DNA from: Mycoplasma testudinis ATCC 43263
GTDB taxonomy: Bacteria; Bacillota_I; Bacilli_A; Mycoplasmatales; Mycoplasmoidaceae
Direction of reading: 5' to 3'
Length of the DNA stretch: 51,782 bases
Assembly (NCBI RefSeq): GCF_000687795.1
Contig: NZ_JHXT01000010.1
Span: forward strand, 1-51,782
Shown here: one piece after another, positions 41,748-51,782 of the stretch
Position numbering within the stretch: the stretch's first letter is position 1
Layout of the letters: every line of letters begins with the position of its first letter
Position numbers and translations under genes: made by a program
The notes under the pieces: model-generated
Told to the model about the DNA's origin: nothing
What the model saw: only the letters and a program-made list of their open reading frames with translations
Databases searched by the model: none

Positions 41748-44700
41748 TTATTTGATTGTTGCAAATAAAGGGTAAGCAACAGGATCATATGCATTGGCTC
41801 GTAAGTATGTTGCAGTAAAACTGGCTGGATTTTGTTTATCTAAAACGCTAATTCCATCAGCGTTTCCACCCCAAAAATCAAAACCACTACGATCTAATTT
41901 TCAAGCGACTAATAATGCTCTTGGAACACCTGAATTAATAGCCGCAACGTATTGACCATCGTTGCTAATGACACCGGTTCCAGAGTTTCCAGCATCGTGA
42001 TAAATTGGATTAATTCCATCGCCTCTAAAGACATAATTATTATCACTGATACTACCATCTAAACGACGGTATAAATATGAAGCTTGATTTCCATATGGGA
42101 AACCACTGAATGAGTAATCATAAGTTACGCCATTTTGGAATGGACTTCAGTTTTGATTATCATAAGATATATTTAACGGTTTTAAGTTTTTCCAATTACT
42201 TAACCAATTGTACATATCATATTGGCCATTATCTAAAGCGCTTTGCAAAGCGCTTTTAATATCGACAACCGCAATTGCATAATCGACTGATGTTTTGCCC
42301 TTACCATCTTTACTTGTTTGGTCTTTGCCATCCCAAAATTCTTTGGAATCAACAGCGACCACGTTTTTACCACCCCAGTAACTGAAACCATTGTAGTACA
42401 TGTTACTAAAGTCATTACTATGCTTGGTAATCCCAAAATTTTGGTTGGGATTATTCACGGGAGTAGGATCAAAGATGTTACGTGGGTGATCATAAACGTG
42501 ATTATTAGTTACCATAAAATAACGGTAATCGTTTGGATCGTCAGTAAGTTTTCGCAACATACTTAATGATCCATAACTACCCGCAAAAGTACGAGCTTTA
42601 ACATCATCAAAACCCGGGTAGTTTGCTGTATCACTTACATATTCCAAGTTCATTTTATAACCTTGGGTTCATTTGTAGTCTAAATTTTGGTTTGGGTTAA
42701 AGATAAATGGATCAACATTATCAGGTTGTCCCTTTAAAATAATTGGTTCATTTAATTGGGTAAACGTTACGTGATTGTAATCAAATAGATTCGATCGGTA
42801 GTTAATGAAATTTTCATTAGCAACTTGATTAGTATATCTAACTGCAACATTACTAACAACGTAGTCTAAATAAAAAGCGGTGTTGTTATGTAGTACACCA
42901 AACTGGTTTTGTGGTGTGGCAACAACATTGGTGTTGACATCTTGTAAGTAATTGTCTGTAATTTTAAAAGTTGGATTATCTAATACTAATTTAACATTCA
43001 GCCCGCTAGCTGTTAATGTTGTTGTAATAGTGTAATTAATAGTTGGAGCAGGAGCATTATTTAATAAAGTATTACCTACTGCAGTTTTATGAAACACCAT
43101 AGTTTGATTTTGCGCTTGTTTAAGTTGGTTGTAATTCAAACTAATTTGGATTGGACGATTACTAAAAAAATCAAAAGCCCGATCATGAGTGTTATTGACA
43201 CCACCCGTAAATTTCAAGTTAATGATTGGATCACCAATTGTGGGTTGATTAGAATTATTTAATAACGGGTCGTAATATTTTTTATCAAGCGTAAATGTCG
43301 CACTCGTACGGTCTTGATCAATTTGTCAAGTAGCATCTTTTTTAGCTAATTCTAATTTACGCAAGCGGGTGACATTAAGATTATCAAATTGAACACTAGC
43401 CATATTTTGATTGCTAAATAAATTTGAATTATTGACATCTAAACTTGTGTTGGTCAAATTATTAAAGGCCGTGGCTTGATCAAGTCCTGTTGTTCCAGCA
43501 GTTTTTTTGAAACCAGCAATTTGAATTCAGGTATTAGAAGTTTGTGTTTGGTTGTTTTCATTAGTATATTTAAAACGCACAAAAAGCGTTCCATTGGCAT
43601 TGTCAGGCTGTGCTGCTTCAGCAATTTTAAATTCATTAATGAAACGTTTACTTTGGTATTTTTGGTACATAAATTTATCTGATCATTTAACACGAATGGC
43701 TTCATTTGGGTCAATTACAGTTGGTGTTTTTGAATTAATAAAACTCATAAACTGTTGTGGGGTGACACCACTGATGCCACTAATATTACTAGTATCAACA
43801 AATAAATCCTGACGACGGATGTTGTTTAAATCTTGTCACAGATATTTACTATCGGCTAGTTTATTTCCTAAATTAGTTAAAGTAACTGTCTTGCTATGGC
43901 CACGGATAGCCGGATTTCGTTTATTAATAAAACCAATTTTAAAGGTAACGGTTTTATCATTAAGTGCTTTTACATCATAATAAGCAAAGAAATAATTGCT
44001 TCTTAGTGAATTAATGTTAACAGGTGAACTTGGATCATTAGAAATTTGCCCAGGTGGGACTGTTATTGTCCCACTAGTTTCATGACCAGATATTCCAGCA
44101 TCTTTGTCAGCAACAGGATTATCTAAACCAAATTTATTTTTATCGCCTTCACTTTCGGTTGGAGCTGGTGGAGTTGCACCAGTGAAACGTAAGAAATATT
44201 TAATGTTTTGGTTGGTCATTGCCTTTGGTTCTAAATAAGAAAAACCATTGGTTGTAATCAAAGCAAAATCACTACCATTAATTTGATTAGCTTGGTTTTG
44301 AATATCGGCTGAATTTGGTGTTGTAAAATAAGCATCATTAAATGAACCATCATCAATTGGATCTTGTTGTTTAACAAAGTTTGGAATATTCAAACCATTC
44401 CCGTTAGTTTGTATAACGGTCGCAATTGGGGTATTTTCACCAGTCCGTGTAAGTTCAATTGCAAAGTGATATGCGCCATTTAAATCGTCGTATGGAACAG
44501 ATTGGTTAGGGTTATTAAATGGTTTTAAAGTCAGCGTATATCCAGGAACTTGAATGGGCTCAAAGTCAGCATTCAAATTTACTGCACTTGCCATGATTGC
44601 GTTCATATTAGCGTTGTTTTTAGGACGAATGTAAGTTAATGGTCGGGCTTGAATATTTTTAATTAAAGTTGCTTCAGCATCACTAATTGCTTGGGAATTA

Positions 44701-46577
44701 AAATTGAGAGTCACATTAAGGGGAACAATAACGTTAGTGGTTTTATTAACGGCATTTAAAGCAACTACTAATTGTTGATCGCGGTCAGCAGTTGTAATGT
44801 TATTAATTACCAAGTTTCCATTCGCATCACGTTGAACAACACCGTTGCTACGAGTTTGGTCAATATTCAAAATATCTGAAAGGGCAATTGACCGGATTTG
44901 GTTTCAACTAGCTTGATTCATTTTCAATCAGGAAGGATCAGAATAATTATTGGAATTAAATCATGCCCGAGCGCTTTGAAAATTTGGTCCTTCAAAAGAA
45001 TTTCAAAGCCGTTCGTACTTGTTAAACATATTTGGATCTGTGCTATCTGTCGCAGTCCCTTTAAAGTCAATACTATTAGCTGCTTTTTCAATGGCATTAA
45101 CAAATAACAATTGCATTCGAGTCATTCTTGATTGGCCCACAAATATTTTTGTGTATCGTTGACCGTTGGCTGTGAAGAATTGTTTTGGCGTAGTTGCTAA
45201 ATTTTTAATTGAATCAATTGCAGCTTGTTGAACACCAACTGCGATGTTATTATCATACTGTTGGGTTCAGTTCTGAAGGGGAACATTTACACTAGAAACC
45301 TTGATAGGATTTTCATTGTTTTTTAAATAAATATCAACAATTGCATCTGACCCAGCGATATGGTTAATTTTAAAACTGAAATAATGGTTGTATTTAGAAA
45401 CAAAGTTATTTAAAAATGCGGGGTCATTAAACTGACTAATGTTATTCGTATCGCGTAAATTAGAAGGAAAATCAAATAAGGTTTCTAGTTTACCTTTGCC
45501 AGCCTCATCTTTTGGATCAACATTATCAACATTTGTTTTAATTTGATTAATTAATGTGTTTAAATCATTCGTTCCAAGCGCATTAAAAGTCCGAACCATC
45601 TTAATGTGATATTTTTTATCTTTCGAAAATAAATTAAAAGTTAAGATCGATTGATTAATATTTTCAGGATTAACACTAATGTTAACCAGCTCATAAGGAT
45701 ATCCGTTAACATCATCCATTTGGAAATATGTTTGGTAATTGTTAGGAGTAATACTAGCTGAAAACAAAGCTAATTGAAAGCGGGAAATACCTGCGCTTTT
45801 AGGAACCAAATCAATGTTGGTTTTGGCTACTGATCTGAGAACATTATATTCACTTGCTTCATGTAATACCAATTGCTTGGGACTACTTACAAGATTTTGA
45901 TCACTCAATTGATATGACAAATTCATAGTTCCTTTGGCTTGATCATATGTATGATTTAAAATTTTTAAATTTAAATTGTTCAAGCCTTGGGTTTGTAACT
46001 TAGTAAGTACATCACTTGCTAAGTTGATATTGTTAACATCAGTATTAACATCTTGAAAGTTAGCATCACTAATTGGTTGGTTAGTAAATACTAAGTCTTG
46101 CTGCTCAAGATTGAACTGATTAAGCTTTTGTTTTAGTTCTGCCTGAGTATTTAGTTCAGGTTGATTGCCAGTTGGTTCAGATGAACCAACTGGACTTGAA
46201 GGAGAAGGATTAGTTGCCGGAATTGAACCAGATGGTGGCATATTTGGGTTTATGTTTGTTGGATTTTGGTTTTCATTAGCTCCTGGATTATTTACTGGGG
46301 TTGTTGGGTGGTCTGCGGTTTTAATATCTGTAGCGTTTGTGCGAGTAGTTAAAACAGCTGAAGGTACAATTATGATAACAGCCGCTGCTGAGATTGCACT
46401 TGCAACAGCAGAAATAATAATCCGTTTTCGGCGGATCTTTTTGAGGCGATTAATTTCGTTGTTTCTATGAGCAATCTTAACTTGAAAAATATTGTTGCTA
46501 TTAGAAACAATTTTACGAGTAGGATTAACCGGCGGTTTAGTTTTTACGATAAAAGGATTGATATCTGTTTTTTTCAT
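41748..46577 (-). CDS. giant DUF31-type serine peptidase (MIP-like), 1609 aa
   Basis: One continuous frame with UGA as Trp from ATG 46577 to TAA 41748-41750. N-terminus: basic cytoplasmic segment, single anchor (IIISAVASAISAAAVIIIVPSAVL, residues ~53-76), no lipobox, then a Pro/Asn-rich spacer (~85-145). Residues ~150-1290 are a chain of beta-rich, Asn/Thr-rich modules. The C-terminal trypsin-like domain shows His in VTNNHVYD (~1360), Asp in SVDYAIAVVD (~1432) and Ser in AGNSGTGV (~1532). Related to MIP of the MIB-MIP system but about twice as long; the extra modules could replace a separate IgG-binding MIB. Surface location predicted, substrate unproven. Confidence 0.75.
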
Positions 46578-46807
46578 TTAATAATTATTCATTTCAATAA
46601 AGATTTAATCATTCCAAGAATTTTACATTATTAAACAACTTTTGATGTAACAACGCAGTGAACTTTTATGTGTCAGGTCTTCCCAAAATAAGAGCTAGAA
46701 CGAAGAAACAGCTTTTAGTTTCTGTTTAGATGTTTGGACAATTTTGAATGGTAGATTATTTTCATTCAGCAAATAAATAAAAAGCAGCTAAGTGTTGTCA
46801 ATAATTC

Positions 46808-47872
46808 CTATGATTTAAGTGAATATTTTGTACTTTTTGTTGTTCCTTTTTTCAATATATAACCATGTTTTACGAGATTACTTAAAATTTTCCTAAGTGC
46901 ATCGTATTTTATCTGAAGGGTTTGCAGTTCTAGTATCTGCTTAACTGAGAGAGAAACTTTAGGTTTAAAAAGGCTTAGAATGTGTGATGCTTTTTCGGTT
47001 AATTTCATAGCGTCGTCTTGTTTTGGTAAATTTTTTAATTTTTGCTCTAATCTTCTTTTTTGAATTACGAGACAATTAATAAAGAAAGATAACCAAGGTT
47101 CATAGTTGACTTCGGCTTCGTTTCAAATTGACATTTGGGTTGCTCGTATTGACTTATAAAATTCAATTTTATTAGCTTCAATAATACTCTCAAGCGACGA
47201 ACACTTGACATATGAGTAACCGCACTTAAGCATTAAAAAAGTTGTTAACAGACGTGAGAGTCTCCCATTACCATCCGCAAAAGGATGGATTGCTAAAAAA
47301 TGGACGATAAATATTCCAATGATTATTAGTGGGTGGACTTTTTTTTCTAAATTTTCATTAGTTCATTGAACTAGTTTTTCCATCATAAAAGGTGTATCAA
47401 AAGGAGTAGCTGTTTGAAAAATTATTCCCTGAATTTCACCATCTTTAGTGGAAACAACGTGGTTAGACACTGTTTTATAATTGCCTTTGTGATATTGGTC
47501 TTTATCAGAGAAGATCATCAATTCTTTATGAAATGATTTAATAAAATTTTCAGAAAATGGAGTATCTTCATAAGAATCATAAATCTTCTTTATGATGTTT
47601 GCGTATCCTGCAACTTCTTGTTCATCTCGATTTCTAAATGAGTTAATTTCTATTTGATCAAATATCTCATCAACCTGCTCATCTGATAAAACATTTCCTT
47701 CGATTCGATTTGATGATCCAATTGACTCAATAGTTGCAAATCTTATTAACTGATTCAAAACAATCTCTGAAGGAAGATTAACACCGGATTGTCATTTTCC
47801 TCTAAAAAATTCAATTTCAGAAATATCCATTAAAATTTTTAAAGTAATTTTCACTCTATCCAAGTTAGGCAT
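46808..47872 (-). CDS. Fic-domain protein with N-terminal inhibitory motif
   Basis: 354 residues; SD AGGAGAT before ATG 47872. Complete Fic motif HPFADGNGR (His196-Arg204), so AMPylation or related nucleotidyl transfer is expected. The N-terminal SSNRIEG (Ser54-Gly59) fits the [S/T]xxxE[G/N] inhibitory helix motif of class II Fic proteins, which blocks ATP binding. A C-terminal winged-helix-like domain (~289-354, ILSLFKPKVSLSVKQI ... LVKHGYILKKG) may bind DNA. Stand-alone class II Fic-wHTH proteins occur widely in bacteria and are probably regulators. It lies between the two large peptidase genes. The upstream region carries a repeat array (47998-48117). Confidence 0.88.
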
Positions 47873-47997
47873 AGGTTAATCTCCTGACGTCGTTTTAACT
47901 AAAATTAAATTAGCAATATTAATTGGATTATCTAAAACAAAAAATCTTTCGATAATTTCTAAATGAAAACGTAAAAACTTTAACATTATCAAATATT

Positions 47998-48117
47998 ATC
48001 GAATCAACGATTATTTTATCAGATTTTATCGAATAATCGACATTTTTTATCATAATATATCGAATAATTCATATTTCTTTATCAGAATGTATCGAATAAT
48101 CCGTATTTTTATCGAAT
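47998..48117 (+). repeat. ATCGAAT-containing direct repeats upstream of fic
   Basis: ATCGAAT occurs at 47998, 48028, 48059, 48091 and 48111: steps of 30, 31, 32 and 20 bp, close to three or two helical turns. The units at 48028-48090 and after are imperfect ~31-bp repeats, with ATCGAATAAT followed by TTTATCA. An inverted TTCGATAA lies at 47949. The array stands 125-245 bp before the start of fic and ends 81 bp from the stop of the 999-aa peptidase gene. 47873-48198 has no gene otherwise. Confidence 0.85.
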
Positions 48118-48198
48118 AGATATTTAAACCACTCTAATAGTAAGTATAATATCTTCTAATTATGATGAGAGTTTTTACTCAAATTTTTGTTCGTTTAT

Positions 48199-51198
48199 CT
48201 ATTTCAAATTCAAGATCCGGTATTCTTCTGGATGTTCATTATGCAATTTTTCTAATGCGCTATACAAAGTATTATTGGCTGGCGTGTTCGCCATTGGGGT
48301 TGCTCCGCCAATAACATCATAATAACCGTTAACCCGTAATTGGACAATTTGTCCGAAGAAGTTTTGCGCTTGGGGGTTTGGTGTATCACTATAAACCCCG
48401 CGGTAGATTCCTAAAACTACATCTGGATTATTAGTAGATAAGAACGGACTGCCGGAAGATCCACCACTAACATTTAAGTATTGAACGGATTTAGTTACAC
48501 TAATGTTTTGGACATGAGTAGATATATCACCCGGTTTGGAATTAGCACCATTCGGATAGAAATCTAAAGGTTGAGTGGTATCCCGTCGAATGTTTCCATT
48601 AACAACTGAATCTGTTAAGGTACCGTGTTGTAACATTTGGTCGATCTTGTTGACTTTAGTAAACATAAATCCGCTACCAATTTGACCCCGGTTTTGACCA
48701 ATATACAACTCTTCTTTAGCTGTTCCATTGTCATCACCTAAAGAAGCAGGATAACCTGCTGTATAACCTAACAATTGTAAATCAGTAGAGGTGTGATCAA
48801 ATCCGTCAGTTGGATTATAAGTTGTCTTAGCAAATTGTAAATCTGGGAAGTTAGCTAATGTGTTTGTAGTCAAGTGCTGGATGAAAGCAGCATTCCACGT
48901 ACGAATTTGATTTTCATTGTGCCCACTTGTTGCTTGTGATTTAGAAACGAGTTGCTGTGCTCACGTTGCTACTGGTATCTTAGCATCTTTTGCTTGCTTT
49001 AAACTTGCTTTTAGTTCTGGTGATAAGAAGTTAACTTTCATCACAGCAAAATCAATTGCTAGTTTGACACTTGTCGGTTGGTTATTGATATTGATTGTCA
49101 CATTATCAGTTACATTTGAATCATTCGTGATTTCGCCTGCTTGGTTTTTAGTTCAATGATCAACTTTAGCTGTTAAATTTGTAGCTGAATAAACATAATC
49201 AATATCACCTTTAGCATAGTCAGATCGAGTTAAAGCAGTTTGGGTATCATCCCATTGGCCTTGGGGGTTACGTTGCAACATGAATTGTTCAGGATGATTG
49301 TATTGCTTATTAGCACTTCAACTATAATCAATAATGCTTTGATCAAGCTGGCGTTGTAAGAATGCTGTATAAACGTGTAAGTTTGTACCAACATAATAAG
49401 AATAGAAATTCGGGTCATAAGGATCATCAGTACTGGATGCTTTACCAATTAATCAACCAGTTCCTCCCACAGATTGAATGTTTGGTTCTCCTTGAATACC
49501 AAGTTGTTTATTTGCATCAAAATTAACATGCAAAGCAACAACCCGATTAGCCATAAAATCAAAGGCTTTTTTGTCTTGGGCATTATTTTTTAAATCAACA
49601 TTAGTTGTTAAATGGCCTTGTGCCGTTGGTGATTGTCCCACTTGGAAATAAGGGAACATGTTATTAGCTGGTCGAACATTGTTTTCAGCAATTGTATTTG
49701 TAAACGAAATTGTTGGGTTTGGGGTGTCACTGGATGGGTTGAAACCAGTAAGTAAAATCTTTGACATTGTTCGACGGACAAAGTCTCTGGAAGTGTCGCT
49801 TTGCAAGGAAATGTTGGCCGTGATGCTAACTTCTCCGTTTTTTGAATAATTTGAAGTTTGGTTAATTCCTAAAAACGAAACTCTAATCCGTGGATCAGAT
49901 CCTGCTAGGTCAAAATATAGGTGTGAATTGCTTGGTGAAATAAAGGATTGATTTTCGGGAATATATGTTTCGCTTCCCAACTCAGTAATTGCTGGAGTAA
50001 CAGTAATTTTTTGCAAGAAAGGTAGTACATTTTTAAATCCGGTAATTGTTTTTGTTTGAAGGTTAGTTTCTGCATTAAAACTGTTTCGCAATTTATATTT
50101 AAATGTAATTGATCGCTTCGCATTATTAAATGTTAAATCAGAATAAATAATCTGATTAACTTGTTCATCAGCAGGGGGTTTAGGATTAGTAGTTTCAGTA
50201 TATGTTAAAGTATCTTCTAAATCACTTGGTCTGACTTCACTAGCAAATTCACGATCAGCAATTAGTTTTGAAATACTGTCTTGGTTAAAATTAATAATCG
50301 GATTGAAGGGACTTAGGGCCTTTAAATTATTTACTGAGCCATCTTTTTGTACTGAAGTCTCGCCCTGCTTTTCAAGCGTATATTTGAATTTGAGAATCCC
50401 TGTTTTCTGATCTGGATTAAGACTGTCCGTTACTATATGAAATGTGACACCTTCTGGTAAGTTGTCAATTGTTACTTTTTGTAAAAAGTTATCATTAGTT
50501 ACTTGATCTGGACGGGTTGTCGTATCAGCAGCATTAAAGTCCAAATTATTAATTTGATTTAAATATGCTTGCGTTGTTAAAAAATCCGAAAAGTTGAAAC
50601 GGTAGGTAGTTGACGAGATCTTTTTAGATGCAATATCTTGTAAATTAAACGTTAAGGTTCAATTACCTGTATTGTCGTCTTGATTAGAAATTTGAACATT
50701 GATAGGTTTAAACTCTTGTGTCTGATAGTTTATTTCAACATATTGGCTGTAGTTTGTTCCAATGATTGAGCTAGGAAGAACACTAGGGTCTTGACTGTTA
50801 ACAGTTAAAGCTAATTGTTCAGGAAAAACCACAGTCTTCTCTTCAGACTTAGGATCTGGTTTTTCAGGATTAGGATTACTAGGTTCTTTGGGTGATTGTT
50901 CACCCGCACCGGGTTTTTCTGGCTGCTTGGGTGGATTTTCTGGATCAGAGGGAGTTGTTGGTTGAGTGGGACCAGCTGGTTCAACTGGGTCTGGTTTTAC
51001 TGGTTGTTTCGTTGAATCAGTATTTGGTTTAGAATTTACGTTGTCGTTTGATTCAGATTGAATTGGCGATGGTTGTAATTCAGAAGAAGTTGAAGTAGAT
51101 GCGCATGCTGAAACAACAAAAGCTAAAGCCGATAATCCACTAAAGCTTAATCACCAATATTTTTTCGGATGTTTTTTCGTCTGCTTAAATTTGGGCAT
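48199..51198 (-). CDS. DUF31-type serine peptidase lipoprotein (MIP-like), 999 aa
   Basis: SD AGAAGGA before ATG 51198. Signal peptide with lipobox FVVSAC (Cys32). A Pro/Glu/Lys/Ser-rich spacer (residues ~33-115) lifts it off the membrane. Residues ~120-560 form repeated ~100-residue modules like mycoplasma lipoprotein-17-type domains ('GILKFKYTLEKQGE', 'TITGFKNVL'). C-terminal peptidase domain: GGTGWLIGKA, His608 in VGTNLHVYT, Asp in AIDFAVMKV, Ser915 in GGSSGSPF. Size and layout match MIP, the protease that cleaves host immunoglobulin after MIB binds it. No separate MIB gene is visible, so immunoglobulin cleavage is a hypothesis. Confidence 0.8.
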
Positions 51199-51475
51199 GA
51201 ATATGTCCTTCTGAAATTTGACAAGAAGAGATATACAAAAATGGTACTTTCTCATTCTATTTACACTATATATTTTATATTTATTTAAAAAACAAATGGT
51301 TTGAAACCTTGAGATAATCAATTAGGAAAATGGGACAATGATGGTAAAAATGATTATTTATTAGCTCTTTTCTAGCCTTAAAAAATTTAAAGGAAAAAAG
51401 TTATCTTAAGCTATCCTGGTTTTTGATTATTTTGAAAAAAAGAATGCTAACTATCGCATGGGTAGGTGCGTTTCG
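51199..51475. other. intergenic region upstream of the 999-aa peptidase
   Basis: 277 bp, AT-rich, no gene seen. It must contain the peptidase promoter on the minus strand (TATAAAATATATAGTG around 51265-51280 is the best -10 candidate). Together with 51476-51651, which holds the inverted repeat and a hairpin, 453 bp are gene-free. Confidence 0.5.
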
Positions 51476-51570
51476 GGAAGTAATGATTTAAGTGTGTTAA
51501 TGTCTAGATTTCTTTGAAACCATTGACATCGTGTTATTAAAAGTATACTAAAAAACGGAAACGCTTTCGC
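51476..51570 (-). repeat. 95-bp inverted repeat, right copy
   Basis: Exact reverse complement of 1-95. The outer end (51556-51570) contains a GAAACGCTTTC near-palindrome. In this copy the repeat ends inside the loop of a hairpin (51551-51584). Confidence 0.95.
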
Positions 51571-51584
51571 AATTTTCCGTTTTT
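51551..51584 (-). terminator. hairpin terminator for the gene at the right edge
   Basis: 11-bp perfect stem AAAAACGGAAA / TTTCCGTTTTT around a 12-nt loop; both strands give a T run. On the minus strand it lies 70 bp after the stop at 51652. Half of it belongs to the 95-bp repeat. Confidence 0.75.
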
Positions 51585-51651
51585 ATCATTATTTAAACGC
51601 GCAAATCTTTGACTCTTGGTCAAGATTGAACAATAAATTAAGTGTTTGTAT

Positions 51652-51782
51652 TTATTCTGGTTGCAAATCTATATCAAATAGAATTTCGAGTTGCTGAATT
51701 ATACTTTGCCAATTACGAACTTTCATTTGCCTATCGTCGCGTTCGTAATTCATGATGCCTAAATAAACAATTTTTAGAATTG
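51652..51782 (-). CDS. C-terminal end of an unidentified protein (partial)
   Basis: Minus-strand frame entering from the right edge and ending at TAA 51652-51654: about 43 residues, including VYLGIMNYERDDRQM and VRNWQSIIQQLEILFD. Too short to name. Followed by the hairpin terminator, which supports it as a real gene end. Confidence 0.45.
   Translation of the reverse strand, partial: ILKIVYLGIMNYERDDRQMKVRNWQSIIQQLEILFDIDLQPE

Noticed and set aside
41748-46577. Several frameshifted pseudogenes
   Set aside because: All breaks are in-frame TGA, which is Trp in this genome; the frame is continuous over 4.8 kb.
47998-48117. CRISPR array
   Set aside because: Repeats are short, imperfect and adjacent without unique spacers, and no cas gene is present.
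51523-51549. TTGACA ... TATACT inside the 95-bp repeat as a strong promoter
   Set aside because: The spacer is only 15 bp and it would fire into the 3' end of a convergent gene; kept only as a remark.

Overview
The window comes from a mollicute. UGA is read as tryptophan throughout: dnaX, recR, trpS-linked genes, atpA, uidA, ffh and the large surface proteins all contain in-frame TGA where their families carry Trp. The DNA is AT-rich, intergenic gaps are short, and TTG/GTG starts occur. The order Cof-type hydrolase - trpS - spx - nadK - PTS IIB domain matches what I recall of Mycoplasma genitalium/pneumoniae, and subunit b of the ATP synthase is a lipoprotein, as in M. pneumoniae. I therefore place it in or near the Pneumoniae group; the species cannot be fixed from this sequence.

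Layout. 1-3000 is an accessory island. It holds a short Gly/Cys-rich peptide ending in a poly-Cys tail that resembles precursors of thiazole/oxazole-modified peptides (microcin B17/streptolysin S type), a truncated companion ORF, a decayed IS3-family element and the 3' part of an ABC-2 type permease. 3182-5732: dnaX-recR. 5922-7333 (minus): flavodoxin and a HAD hydrolase. 7658-9098: pth-tilS. 9095-11045 (minus): HAD hydrolase and trpS. 11161-14531: spx, nadK, a PTS IIB-like protein without the phosphorylated Cys, smpB and a membrane protein. 15054-21037: small exported or membrane proteins, a UPF0104/flippase-like protein, a degenerate 2-hydroxyacid dehydrogenase-like protein, and two related membrane proteins on the minus strand. 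21208-24902: upp, then two DUF31-type serine-peptidase lipoproteins. 25027-32326: a complete F1Fo ATP synthase operon (atpI-B-E-F-H-A-G-D-C), followed by a membrane protein whose N-terminal half looks like a dead ABC ATPase. 33742-35529: a beta-glucuronidase with its own palindromic operator. 35727-38172: an exported protein and ffh. 38194-40258 (minus): a coiled-coil protein and an Abi/HEPN-type protein. 40508: recA. 41748-51198 (minus): a 1609-aa and a 999-aa DUF31-type peptidase (related to the MIP half of the MIB-MIP immunoglobulin-cleaving system) around a Fic-domain protein.

How the parts fit. Much of the window is housekeeping: DNA repair and replication, ribosome rescue, tRNA maturation and charging, NADP supply and ATP synthase. 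Mixed in are host-interaction genes (four predicted surface serine peptidases, a glucuronide hydrolase, a Fic protein, exported proteins) and mobile or defence functions (IS3, Abi-type HEPN protein).

Most notable: the poly-Cys peptide locus wrecked by an IS, the 95-bp perfect inverted repeat whose copies sit at the two ends of the window, the repeat array upstream of fic, the dead ABC ATPase behind the ATP synthase, and the Abi/coiled-coil pair. No rRNA, tRNA or CRISPR array was recognised by eye.
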